Shown: one piece after another, positions 45,764 to 57,868 of the stretch
Layout of the letters: each line of letters begins with the position of its first letter
Position numbering within the stretch: position 1 is the stretch's first letter
NCBI GenBank assembly: GCA_034770075.1
Contig: CM068382.1
Location: forward strand, 86,855,766 to 86,919,765
Source: Aralia elata
Lineage: Eukaryota; Streptophyta; Magnoliopsida; Apiales; Araliaceae
Reading direction: 5' to 3'
Length of the DNA: 64,000 bases
The notes under the pieces: model-generated
Told to the model about the DNA's origin: nothing
What the model saw: the letters and a program-made list of their open reading frames with translations, nothing else
Database searches by the model: none
Position numbers and translations under genes: made by a program

Positions 45764-47090
45764 GACGAAGAATGTGAGCTGATTAGGAGAAGGATAATAG
45801 AGAAAGGTGAGGAAAAAGTTCAACTTGATAAAAACAATATAATCTGATTTGAAGTGAGGTTTTGGATCCTTCGGTGTTGGAGTTAAAAGAAAAAATTATA
45901 CGAGAGGCTCATAGTGCGAAATATTCAATTCATCCGACAGTACAAAAATGTATCAAGATTTGTGCCAGAATTTCTGGTGGTCACGCATGAAAAAGGACAT
46001 TGTGGAATGGGTTAGTAAATGTCTAACTTGTCAATGTAGTAAGGCAACACATCAACGATCGAGTGGACTTTTACAACCCTTAGAAATTCGAGAGTGGAAA
46101 TGGGAGCACATTAGGATGGATTTTGTGGTAGGATTCCCAACAACACCGAAAAGCTTTGATGTTATCTAGGTGATCATAGATCGACTTACAAAATCTACTC
46201 ATTTCTTACTGATAAAAAAAATCAATTTAGAGTAGTTAGCAAAGCTTATATTAAGGAAATTGTCTCTCAATACGGAGTTCCGGTATCGATTGTGTCAAAT
46301 CGAGACTCGCGTTTTACTTCAAACTTCTGGAAATGTCTCCAAGAGCAACAAGGAACTCAAATCATGTTAAGCATTATGTGCCATCCTCAAATAGATGAAC
46401 ATTGGAGGGCATGCTTAGAGCTTGCGTCATGGATGATTATCTACCATTAGCGGAGTTCGCGTACAACAACAGTTATCACACTAGCATTGGAATGCCGCCT
46501 TACGAAACATTGTATAAAAGAAAATACAAAACTCCTTTATGTTGGACGAGGTTAGAGAACGATAACTGCTCGGACCATAATTGGTACAACAGACTACAGA
46601 TATCGTCAAAATCATACGCGGAAGACTCGTAGCGGCTCAAGATTGCCAGAAGAAGTACGTAGATCAAAGGCGTCAAGCTCAGGAATTTGACGTGGGCGGT
46701 TACGTATTTCTGAAAGTATCCCCATAGAAAGGAAAAATATGATTTGGGAAGGAGAAACTTAGTCCTCATTTTATAGGATCATTTGAGGTACTTAGAAAAG
46801 TAAGAAAAGTAGCTTATAAAATAGCATTACCTCTAGAACTGGAACACATACATAATGTGTTTCGCATTTCTGTTTTGCGTCCATATAAATCGGACTATAA
46901 ACATGTGACAGATTACGAGCCAATACAAGTCAAGAAAGACTTAAACTATGAAGAAGTTTCGGTTCAACTTGTGGATAGAAAAGAGATAAAGTAATACCTT
47001 TGGTGAAGGTAATATGGAGAAATCACTTCGTTGAAGAAGCTACGTGGGAGCGAGAGGATAAAATGAAGAAAAATTATCCACTTCTTTTTT
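45764..47090 (+). pseudogene. Gypsy integrase and chromodomain-like tail, right of the CACTA insertion
   Basis: It continues the frame broken at 32824: EECELIRRRIIEKG, then the zinc-finger part (AHSAKYSIHP ... VSKCLTCQCSKATHQRSSGL), WKWEHIRMDFVVGFPTTPK with the first core Asp, a stop at 46168 where Trp is usual, VSIVSNRDSRFTSNFW with the second Asp, and YNNSYHTSIGMPPYETLY. Near the end are ALPLELEHIHNVFRISVLRP and VKVIWRNHFVEEATWE, the chromodomain-like motif of the Tekay clade. A deletion after the CHPQ motif and several frame changes disable it. It ends 47 bases before the LTR. Confidence 0.88.
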
Positions 47091-47123
47091 AGTAAGTACT
47101 GTGATTCTGGGGACATAATCCTT

Positions 47124-47136
47124 ATAAGGGGGAAAA
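47124..47136 (+). promoter_or_regulatory. Polypurine tract of the split gypsy element
   Basis: AAGGGGGAAAA precedes the LTR start TGTAATATTCC at 47137. This is the normal order for a plus-strand element. Confidence 0.8.
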
Positions 47137-50100
47137 TGTAATATTCCAAAAAAAAAAACTTGTAACAAATTTTGTGATTATAAATGCAATTATTATTAAA
47201 GTCTAAATTATAATTCTTAGTTATTGTAAAATATATGTGTAGAAAGTATTTAAATACATATATTATTTGAGAAAGTTTAATAAAAGGGAAAGTAACTAGA
47301 AAATATAACACTTTAAAAATCAAATAACCGTACCAAATAAAATGCAAGTATGCATGCATATACATAATATAAGTATACTTACAATTAATACAAGTATACA
47401 TGTACATGTGTAAATCACATGTGTACATACATACACATGTGTGTGTGTGTGTGTGTCATATATATATAGCAGGCAAGCAAACAAAGCAAAACAAGTTGGA
47501 CAAAAAGGTCAAATATTTAACAATCTAGAGAATTCTTCAACTTTCCAACAGAGCTAGGAAAAAAAAGATAAGACATTATAACAATTTCGGCTGGGCGTGG
47601 ATAAGGAGGGGGAAGGCTTCATTGAGAAGCCTCCCAAGATATTTTGGGTGGGGAGCGTTATCCAATTTGGCCTATAAATACCTAACCTTCTTCATTTCTT
47701 TTCACTTTACCAACACAAGAAATAAAAAGCAAAAAAAGAGAAGACAGAGATAGGTACTCGGCAACATAGAGAAGGAGAGGATAAGATTGAGCTAAACCAC
47801 TAAGAAGGAAGGAAATAGAGGATCCAAGTCAAAGAGAAGCTACTACACACACATACACTAGGTTACTATCTCGAGACGAAAAATATCCTACTCGAGAAAA
47901 GTGAGCCCGAGACAAGCAAGTTCCCGCACTCCTGTGCATTTAAATTTCACTCATTATTAAACTATAAATTTTTCTAAAAAGCTTCTTGGACCGTCTATAA
48001 CAAAGGAATTTATGCCATTTGTTCAGCTAAACTCAGTTGTTATGTTTCTATCAATTTATTGAACTATTGATGATTTTTTGGTGATATGTTAATCCAATCT
48101 AAATTACTTTGGTGCGGATCTTGAGGTTTTGACTGAGTATGAACAACCCTAGAAATAGTGGTATTTGTAATGCCCCCGAAATTCGACTCTTGCCTTTAAA
48201 CCCGATTTCGGCGCGTCACGGTACTACCCACACAACATACTCTTACTACATGAATGTAATTACAATATTATTACAGTATGTCCTCATCTAATCCCAGGTA
48301 CGATGACATTTACTAATACATCATCTAATATTTCATACAACATCATAATAATCAAATAATACAACATAATCTTAGTCCTTCTGCATTAACAGTTACTAAC
48401 TCTTATCTTCTTCTTACAATTCTGGTCCTTCGGTTCGAGCTGTAAAATTAGAATTTTTGCAAGAGTGAGCATTTAATTGCTCAGCAAGTATAAGTAGTTG
48501 AATAAACAACATCATATGAGTAAAATAACATCTGACTGAAATCTTTAACGATTGAACAATAATTATAAAGTCATGCGAATAAACATGAATAATTAAATTA
48601 CTTATCATCTAACATTCCTAACATCATCTCACCATCACCATATAAAAAAAATTAATTAACCTCAACTTGTTTCTCATCATAGCTCTTGATTTTCAGGACT
48701 TAGCATATTAAGCAGTTCAATTAAAGAACATTTCTTTGAGTTGCACCTAAGTGCGAATATTGGTCTATAGCACGTTAATATTTATAATCGCCATCACATC
48801 ATTGCACGGGGTGCAAATCATGGCCACATCTACTTACAACAACACATTATTGTACGGAGTGCAATTTATACCATCAATTGCCCAATTATCTGATAAGGCT
48901 TCATCACTTTAACACAATTCAAGAATTATTATAATTCACATCTACATCAATAAGATTTCCGAATGGAATAGCTCATCTCATCTTGTCTCGTGAATTTCAT
49001 GTAACTAATGAAATTCCAACATCAAAATATACATACCTTTGCAATTTAGCATAACTGAACATCTAGTACAATTATTAAAGAAATTGCACACGTTTAGCAT
49101 TCAGACAATATATATAGACATTGCATAACTTGAACTTCACATCACATAGCCTTCATAGGAAAATTATCATATGAAGTTAGAAAACTTGCTCAAATGTAAA
49201 TATCGAGTAAGTTAAAAAACTTGCCTTATGCGCTGCTTACAACTTACGCTATAATGCTCTTCAAATAGCCTACACAATATTAATAATAAAGATATACCAA
49301 TTAGCCAAATATAGACTTCATATTGGTTTACATACTAAAATGTTAACTTTCATTTCATGTTGTTCGCGTTTTATAAATTAGTAAACGCGATTAAGTCTAG
49401 AACATCTCTCGACGTCGCGTCGTTCGAAAACGTTACGACCCTCATCATCATCCATCCTCATTGGTTTATAAAACCCCACTCCATATCTTATAGTGTTCGT
49501 TTCATTTGAATCAAAACATTATTTAAGTGCATTAACACTTTACGCGGCGTTTCGATGTTATACGTCACACGCCTAATTCGCCTCCTTCGCACATGCTTAA
49601 CATGCTCATAGACTTATCCAATTCATCATTGATTAATGTTAATCATCATTATAATATATAATGTTCATGTTTTAAAACTTTGAATATCATTTTACATTGT
49701 CGGGAGCATTACACGTGCTTACGCGCATGCCCGATACCCTCCGATTGCCTCTGATTACACATCAGTCCTACAAATGGCCAATGTAGACACTTTCACAGAC
49801 CTCAAATCCAAAAACTTAAAGAACGAAAGTTGTAGGTATACTCTTTCTCTTTTCGAATCATCTTGAATCACCTCAATCCGATTTCGTATGAGAACGTTAT
49901 GCCCATTTACTAAAAGAGGTCAAAGCTGACTCTGCCCTAACGTTGGCCCGGCGTAGCTATGCCCAAAATTTGCCTTTGGGCGGCGTCATTACGCCCAAGT
50001 GCAGAACTCCGGTGTAAAGCCAGTGTCACTATGCCCAAACTCTGTTTCGTGCTCTGTTTTAACACACTTACTTCAAACCTTCATAACTTCTTCTCTAGAT

Positions 50101-52081
50101 GTCCAAATGAGTTCATTTCAAACTCTATGGACTCCTAAGACACAGGGCTAAAACATATCAAAAATTTACAGACACCCATTAATATTAACATGGCCAAATC
50201 TTAGGCTAAAGTATCAACTCATCCTCTGTTCTTGGTGTTCTTGGTGTTCTTTACCAAAATCATCATCAATTCTTTGTTTTAACTCCTTTTTACTCCATTT
50301 CAACTGGGTTATCTTCATAACCCATGGAACTACAACATCATAACATCTAACCAAATTATCAGACATGAAAAGTAGCTACCAAGGCCGTCTAAATAAGTCC
50401 AAACAGTTCATAGTCCATGTTTGTCAAAGTTCTTCATCCTTTATGTATAAGATACAGATTTCTTGCTTGTTTTGTTCCATTTTAATGTTATTAGGAAGGT
50501 ATTTAAGGTGTTAATCACTTCCTTAACAATTTATACACAATCAACAACAATCATAATTGGTAAAATCAAACCCACTTGAAAAGCTTGAAAAAGCTTAACA
50601 ATGGAGTAAATGGAAGAGAGATGGTTTGGAGAGGGTGATACCTCTTGGCTCCTACTACTTGCAGGTTATGGAGGTTGTTTAGAGCTCCTCCCTTCTTCCT
50701 CTTTCTCCTCACGAGCTCCTTCTTCTTCTTCTCTTCTTATTCTCCCGTGCACTCTTCTTCTTCTTTCTTCTTTGTTTTCTTTCTTTCTCTCTACTGTATA
50801 TATATCTCTCTCTATACTGTTGAACCAAATTGGAAGAATGAAAATGGAATGTGCAGATGGAATGAGAGAATGGATATGGCTTCGGAGGATGGGAGGGTTA
50901 AACACCCGAGCTTCCTTAGAAATCAATTTGAGAAGGAATGTTTACAAATGGGGGAGTTCAATGTATTGAGTACTGCACTTGGCCAACATGTTGTCGGCTC
51001 AAGCCTCTTGTCAGCCTCCCATTGGTCCATGGCCACACTTGCCCAATTTTAATTGGTTGAGGCTTAATTGCCTCCCAATATCTACCGCATATACACAAAA
51101 ATATATCTGAATACTCCCACTTTTGTACCAACTCTTGCCCAATAGACTTATACCCAAAATATTAAAAATGGGTTATTCCCATAAAATATTGGGAGACGCG
51201 TTGTATTGGCGGTAAATAAATAAAAAAAATAATTAATTCTGGAATTTTATTCATTTATTCGGAACACCCATATCAATACATTTCGGATACGAAATAAATT
51301 CTCGTTCGGCCCAAAATAAATATCCGACGCTGGGAAAAAAATTATTTTTCTTCCCGTAACACGGTCCTTAACGAAGATTAATAGAAAATCGAAAAAGGAC
51401 GTAATTACAAATATTCGGGCATGAATAGTGCCTTGGGAAACGTTGTTGCCCCATTAAAATAGTGATTTTTGCAATATTACGCGGAAAAATCAATTTGTTT
51501 CGCTTATGCCGCGAAAACTTACTACACATAAATTTGCATGCATTCACATAAATCAAGGTTATATATAAAACCTTTAAACACTTCATTATAAAAATAAAAT
51601 TTTTTAATATATTCCAAAATATTAATAAACCCAAAATTACAAAGGGTTACTTCACGATTCGCGATCGTTACCTTTTCCTACTTTTTCTTCTATACCATTT
51701 ATACTGTTTCGTCAGTTAGTCCATTACTAATTAATATTTAATTAGCTTTGACTAACTTTTAGCCACATTTCATCATCTTAATCTTATTAAAAATATATGT
51801 TATACACATATTATTTATTCACATTATTCACATAACTCACGTTAATATATACTATAAACCCATGTATATTGTTACATTCACTCCCTCTACACCTCATAAT
51901 AAGAATTTTATTTATTTAAATTATTATTATAATATTATCCTTCTTTGAAAAAATCGGGGTTTTTTTTTTTTGGGTTGTTACAGTTTTTTTGTTATGATCA
52001 GGTTTAAACCGACATATGCTGTGTTGTAAATACATTATTTATTGTGTACATGTAACATGGGTGGGGTTTTTGGGGTGATGC
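47137..52081 (+). repeat. 3' LTR of the split gypsy, interrupted by a solo LTR
   Basis: It starts TGTAATATTCCAAAAAAAAA and aligns with the inverted LTR at 30321-32680. It carries a (TG)n/(TA)n run at 47440-47468. A solo LTR sits at 48166-51982. The LTR resumes and ends near 52078-52082 with GGGGTTTTTGGGGTGATGCA. The net length without the insertion is about 1.1 kb, shorter than the inverted copy because about 1 kb near 47870-47900 is not shared. Confidence 0.7.
48166..51982 (-). repeat. Solo Tekay-like LTR (3.8 kb)
   Basis: The plus strand runs from TGTAATGCCCCCGAAATTCG to GGGTTGTTACA. Read on the minus strand it starts TGTAACAACCC, like the piece at 1065. The flanks are GTATT (48161-48165) and GTTTT (51983-51987), a likely 5-base duplication with one change. 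There is no internal region, PBS or pol, so the two LTRs of an element recombined. A CT-rich tract at 50690-50820 yields overlapping open frames that are not genes. Confidence 0.85.
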
Positions 52082-52558
52082 ACCACCCAAATCCGGGTTT
52101 GCATCAATCAACTAAATTCCGGTGTAACACGATACAACCATTCACCAACGTCCTTAGACTTTCACCAACTACATTTATCTATACCTATTTCATTATCATC
52201 AGTGCATAGTGTTGTTGTTTTCCGGGTGATATGTAGCAAACATAAATCTTACAACTCGTATGTTCTCAGACCTTAAATCTTTAATAACATGATAATGCAT
52301 ATTACTAATTGTTACAATACTTATAACCTATTACATATTAGTTCGAACACTGTCTTTATTCGTTCATCTTTTCTTATCTTTTTGTCCTTACCGGAACCTT
52401 CGATACGTTTGGGCTTCGCTTGAAAAACATTAAATTCAAATCAAGACTGGAGCCTATAAAGCTCCGGCAAGTATAAATAGTTGACGATAAACCCACAAAA
52501 TCAGGAATCATGTTATCATTTGTCAACAACTGAATAATAGTGTGTGAAAACATTTCGA
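52079..52558 (-). repeat. End of another minus-strand gypsy LTR, running into the gap
   Basis: It begins TGCACCACCCAAATCCGGG, the plus-strand form of a gypsy LTR 3' end. CTCCGGCAAGTATAAATAGT at ~52460 parallels GCTCAGCAAGTATAAGTAGT in the solo LTR. It would be the 3' LTR of the minus-strand element to the right. Its start is hidden by the N run. Confidence 0.55.
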
Positions 52559-52658
52559 NNNNNNNNNNNNNNNNNNNNNNNNNNNNNNNNNNNNNNNNNN
52601 NNNNNNNNNNNNNNNNNNNNNNNNNNNNNNNNNNNNNNNNNNNNNNNNNNNNNNNNNN
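52559..52658. other. Assembly gap of 100 N
   Basis: Exactly 100 undetermined bases, the usual placeholder for a scaffold join of unknown size. It lies where integrase and the LTR start of the minus-strand gypsy should be. Confidence 0.99.
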
Positions 52659-54890
52659 TGAACTTCAAACGTTTTTCCCTCCGATAGTTTGTTTTCTTAA
52701 TACCAGTGCATTCTTCGCTCAAAATCTTGAGCCTACCTTTATTTTATCCAGTAGAGTCGGACCGGCTGTCACGGTGAACACTTTTTCGTCCTCCTCTAAT
52801 TGGATACCTAACCTCCAGTTCCAGACGTTCAAAAGGTCCTTTATCAATTCCCTCTTCAACTGTCAGCTGCGTCAACTTTCACCTTTTTCCATATCTACTT
52901 AAGGCATCAGCCAAAACATTTGCTAAGCCCGGATGGTACAGAAATTCACACTCTTAGTCATTGAACAATTCTAACCATCGGCGCTGCCTCAATATTCAGC
53001 TCCTTTTGAGGTGAAGATATATTTCAGACTTTTGTGATCTGTATATATCTCGCACTTCTCCCCCCGTATAGGTTTTTTTATATGCCCTCCAAAATCTTCA
53101 AGGCGAAAACTCCCCACCGGCGGCTAACTCCAGGTCCTGAGTCGGGTAACCCTTCTCATACAGTCCTTTAGTTGACGTGATGCGTACGCCCACTACCTTG
53201 TCTTGCCGTTGTTGTTATCAGCACACATCCAAGACCTTTGTTTGAAACGCATCGCCTATACACTACTAACCCCCAGTGTTGTCGGGTAAGGTCAACACCG
53301 GTGCTTGACTAAGTCTCTTCTAAAAGTTCCATAAAACTTTCCTCACATTTCTTTTCTCTCCGACCAAACGAACTTAACTGTTTTCCTGGTAAGGTTGGTC
53401 AACGGCGAATGCTATCTTTGAAAAAACCTGTATTAACCTTCGATAGTATCCCGCTAAAAATCCCAAGAAACTCCAGATCTCTGTCCGGCGTCATTCGGTT
53501 GTTCTCAGTTGATACACTGCTTCCATCCCACTTTTACTGGGTCCACCGGAAACCACCAATTCTTGTCGATGACGTGACACCAGAAAACTGTACCCTCTGC
53601 CAACCCAAAAACTCACACCCCTTAGAAAATCTTCGGCGTACAACTTATTCCCTAGTGAGGAAGCTTCTAATTACAATCTTTAAATGGTTTCAGCCATTGC
53701 TCCCTCCTCTGTTTCTAACAGACACCAAGATGTCCCATCAATGAATACAACTAACGAAACTTGTCCAAGTACTACGAGTACTTGAAAAACACTCTGTTCA
53801 TCATATCCATGAATGCTGCTGGTGCATTCTCGTCAATTCCTAATGGACATACCCAGAAACTCGAATCTCAGTGCCCATAACGATGTCCTGAATATGCAGT
53901 CTTCTGGAATATTCATCCTGCCCTCACCCTTCTCAGCTGATGATAGCCTGCTTCTTAGATCGATCTTTGAAAAGTAACTATCGCTCCCTTAAGATTGATC
54001 AAATAAATCGTCAATCCTAGGAAGCGGATACCCTATTCTTGAATCGTAACTTTGTTCAACTCCCGGTATCCGACGATACAAAGGATCCGCATAGCAACCA
54101 TCCTATCTATTCTTTCACAACAAGAACCTTGGCGCTCACCCCACGGGGGGACACAAAAAACTCGGTCTGAAAATATAAACCCCTTTGATCTAACAGTTCC
54201 TGCAGTTGAACAATCTACTTCTATTCATTTCTATCATACCTCCGGTTGCTATCTCCGATAACGTGCGGATTCGATATTGGTGCGGTTCCCCCCCGGTGCC
54301 AAATCGATAAACGAACCTCGGTTTCCCTGTCCCGGCCGGGCAGTCTCGGAAGTTCATCGGGGAAGACATACAGCAGAAATCCCTTCACGATTGGTAATTT
54401 GACTCATCTCAACCTGACCTGACGAGTAATCCAAGTACTTGTGCCAAATAACACAAACGCAACCTTTCTTAAGCAGTTTCTTGGTTTGCATCATAGTCAG
54501 ACAAACAAGATTGTCTATGGTGGACTTAACTAACTGTACAAATACCAACCATTCGACTTATAAGGAAGTCTTCAGGTGTACACATTTCTTCTTACAGTCA
54601 ATCACTGGCTCCGTGAACTTGGATAGGCCAATCCATATCCCAAGATTACATCAAACTCGCCAGCAGCCGAATTGGTAGCAAATCCTACATATGAGCCTAA
54701 ATCCTCGCAATTTCAAGCACAACAATGCCTATGAATGCATTCTACGGTGGATAATTCCCATTGTTTGCTGAACTTCTAACGTTTCATGAATGGTGTTTCT
54801 AAACTTTTTCACGAAGTAAATTTTAACTGACTAGCAAAGTCTTCGGATAACATAAGTGCAGGTAGCACCCGAAAATCGAATAACACACTA
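52659..54890 (-). pseudogene. Gypsy pol remnant (protease-RT-RNase H), heavily frameshifted
   Basis: Base-level comparison with 9900-11660 shows the same order on the minus strand. The RNase H linker is at 52660-52910, RNase H around 52920-53240 (counterpart of the CAGGTC...GGGTA...CTTCTCATA stretch), RT around 53400-54100, and the protease end near 54350-54660. No frame stays open beyond about 110 codons, and many differences are one-base gains in C or T runs. The integrase is not present and falls in or beyond the gap. Confidence 0.75.
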
Positions 54891-54901
54891 TGCATTTTAT
54901 A

Positions 54902-55780
54902 TCAATTGATTGGGATGATACCATGACATCCTACGTCTTTGGATTCCATTGCATACTGAACAGTCATGTGGACGTTGCGGGGCTGTGTGGCCTGGTTGGC
55001 TTGACTGGCTGGTGCCCCGTAACGCAACCGGATTGGTAGTCCCAGCTGTTGTTGATACGTCTGATTGCCACTCCCGACAGTCGCCCTTACCTCTTCGGAC
55101 ATGTCCCTAAACTGAGTGGTCCTGGTGCTCCACAAACAGAGAAACATCCTCCATTTCTTCTGTTTGTTCGGACACTCGGGAGCCATGTGCCCCCCTGTCC
55201 CACTCCGGTAACAAAACACTTTTCCCTTTCTTGCATTCCCCAGTGTAGGTTTTTGTCCCACAAGTGCTACCCATCCAAGTTTGTCCCCTCGCCTCCCCTC
55301 CAGATTGGTTTTTCCTCCGGAATTTATTGCTCCCGAAACGTTTGGCTTTCATGCTATGTGTGCTTATTGGGAGCTGGCCAACTCCGCTGCTCCCTGCCTT
55401 TGGGCAACCTCCTGTTTTCTTCCTTCTGTGCCTGATTATATCGGGCAACTGCTATCATTTCCCCTTCCGCAATGATAGCCCTGGCCAGTAACTCCGAGAA
55501 GTTCTTAATCTTCAAAGATTCGACTAGACTTCTGTACCCCATGGTATGTAGTCCCACTAGGCTCAAACCTTCATTGCCTTCCTAGCCTCGGTGTCCACCT
55601 GGTGAGGGGCAAAATCGGTGCCAGCTCATTGAACTATTGTCGCCGTACTCGGCGATAGTCATAATCCCCTGCTTCAGTTTCCAGGAACTTCACTTTTCCC
55701 ATGTCTCTACCTATGTATTCTCTGGAAAAAGTAATTTTCCGAAGAACAACTCCTTTTAAAGCTGTCCCCAGGAAATGACC
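54902..55780 (-). pseudogene. Gypsy gag, nucleocapsid part with altered zinc knuckle
   Basis: The frame 55261-54902 has KGKVFCYRSGTGGHMAPECP. This is the CX2CX4HX4C zinc knuckle of retroelement nucleocapsid, but the second Cys is Ser here. Gln-rich sequence follows. Upstream frames (55448-55107, 55566-55354) supply Lys/Arg-rich linkers such as FGSNKFRRKNQSGG. Frame breaks occur about every 100 codons. Confidence 0.8.
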
Positions 55781-56210
55781 CCCATTCACCTGCTCGCCCC
55801 CTTATTGGCCGTCCACCAATAGTTAGCCTCACCTTCAGCCGATGAAACGTGGCAAATCCTGTCTTTTGTTCCTCGGCCCACCCCGGTGCGAACCTCGAAG
55901 AATCTTATAATCTCGTCTATCCAGGACTGTGCATCTATTGGGTTCAAGAGTTCCCTTGAATTAGGTGGTCCGACCAGTTTAAAATCTTTAAAATTTGCCA
56001 AATGATGTGTTGGCCCGGGGAGATGTTGGGTCCCTACAGGTGGCGGGGTCTTGGTATGCATAATGGCTTCTACCAGCATTCTCCTTTTTCGCGAACATTC
56101 TCTCTGGATTGAATTGATTTCCAACCTCACATTCTGACTCTTTCAACCTGTCGGTTTTACGTGGTCGTCCTCGTGGCGGCTTGAGTTGAGTTCTGGCCGA
56201 CCATTTTACC
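55781..56210 (-). pseudogene. Gypsy gag, capsid part
   Basis: The frame 56130-55786 includes FKDFKLVGPPNSRELLNPID and AQSWIDEIIRFFEVRTGVG ... EGEANYWWTANKG. This is the core of the plant retrotransposon gag domain (usually L..PP.F.G..DP..A..W, then L.G.A..WW). The probable gag start lies near 56205 in another frame. Confidence 0.82.
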
Positions 56211-57854
56211 CTCAATAGTTTTATATTTATTATTAAAACCCCCAACAAAAAAAAAACATTTTCATTTAAAATCATGCAAGCAAGGGTTAAAAGCATCTAT
56301 TCAAACACATTTAATTTATAGTGAAACCATCTGCATTTATATTTGTATAACCAATGGTTTGTTACATTCAGACTGACATAATGTGGCATACTTCTATAAA
56401 TGTGCCCACTAACATTCCCTTATCCATTCAATTAAACATTCCCCTAATGACAAAAGTGGGGAATCCTAACGTTCCATACCCTCAAGACTACAAAAGGTGG
56501 GGTTTAACTGTCTAAACCCCAAACAGGAAAACATAACTATAGAGGTTTCATAAGACAAACATGAATATACGTACCCATAATATAACAAAAAGTGGGACTG
56601 ACTGTATACTAAAGTACAAAGCAACCATCCATATCACGTCACTAGCACGTACGTGACGAATCCTGTGCCCTGCTGACCGCAGAAGAGGAATGCTCCACCC
56701 CGACCCTACGACGAATTAGAGCGGCTAGACTCCCCTACCCTCAGTCCGGGGGGCCTCCTGTAGGCTGCATCTAAAGCATATCCTGGGTCTCTATCCTCAC
56801 TGCTCTGGCCTCCCCCCAAAACTGGTCCTCTAACTGGTATAACCCTCCCTTGGCTGTCCCTGACCCATGGACCTGCTCTAACATGCATTCCTCTCAGGAC
56901 ACCTCCAACCCAACCGTCGTAATTACATTGTGGCCTTCAGCTGCTTGGCCTTCAGGTGGGTACGATCTGCAGATCCTTCTACTCCAGCCTCTCTCATCAG
57001 CTCAGACGATTCTCGGTGCCACCCAGCTGAATTTTGTGCTAGCAAATCGTGGTCCGATCTGCTGCCGCTGAGGACCTCTCCTGTTGCCTCGTATCCCCTG
57101 CACGCTGTAGTAATGAATGATTATTATAATTCTTCGCTACTTCCCAGGAGAAGGTCCATGGCTCGAGCTGAAGTAGGGCCAGGTCTTATACTGGTCCTCT
57201 CTGATCTGGTGGGTCTGATCTTTCTGCTCTTCCCAGATGAGCTATCCGCATGCCTCCAGCTCCCTCGTTCCTGCTGGTCTGTCCCTCAATGATATCGTCG
57301 GGCAGTGGACCCCATGCCCAATCAAATAAGCGGGTGGACTCCTCTCCCTCCGGTCTCGGGGTCCTCCCACTCCTCAAGCATCCGGGTCCTGACTGCCGGG
57401 ACCTCAATGAGACTGCCTAACGACCGGCTTCTACTACCCGCATCCAATCCAGATAATCCTCCTCTCTGGACTCGGACTCCTCCAGTGGTACCACCTGGTG
57501 GCAATAGGAGGCATACCCCACCAACTGGCTCAGTCAAAACTTACTGGCTACATTCTATGAATGGTCCTCCTCCTACTTCCTGGACTATCCCACTGGTCCC
57601 TACTATGTCAGTCATCCTAACGATCACACCGAAAATCACAACCATTAGTACAGCCAAATAAAATAACTTATATTCATTGAAGAAATGAAATTAAAGAATT
57701 TCATTGGGTACGTACTCGACTCGATGAATTCCCCTAATTTCATCAAACACCACATATAATAAATCTCCTCGATTTTTCTCCTAACACTCAATACGAGTTT
57801 ACTATGAAGGTTATAACCATAGTTTTCGCGACTCCTAAAGGTTTATAACCTACA
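56211..57854 (-). other. Leader region between PBS and gag, with GC-rich fragmented ORFs
   Basis: The first part (56211-56640) is AT-rich without a gene. From 56640 to 57660 it is clearly more GC-rich than its surroundings. On the minus strand it reads as broken Gly/Arg/Ser-rich coding-like sequence (PVGGVCLLLPPGGTTGGVRV, VRTRMLEEWEDPETGGRG). I do not recognise the product. Overlapping plus-strand frames (56850-57661) are Pro/Ser-rich and probably shadows. Some chromovirus-related elements have an extra ORF before gag, which would fit. Confidence 0.5.
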
Positions 57855-57868
57855 GCTTTGATTACCAA
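57855..57868 (-). promoter_or_regulatory. Degenerate primer binding site (tRNA-Met type)
   Basis: On the minus strand TTGGTAATCAAAGC resembles TTGGTATCAGAGC, with one extra base and one change. It lies two bases inside the LTR end at 57871. Confidence 0.7.

Noticed and set aside
50610..51052. Overlapping 119- and 135-codon ORFs in the solo LTR
   Set aside because: They run through a CT-rich low-complexity tract inside an LTR and resemble no protein I know.
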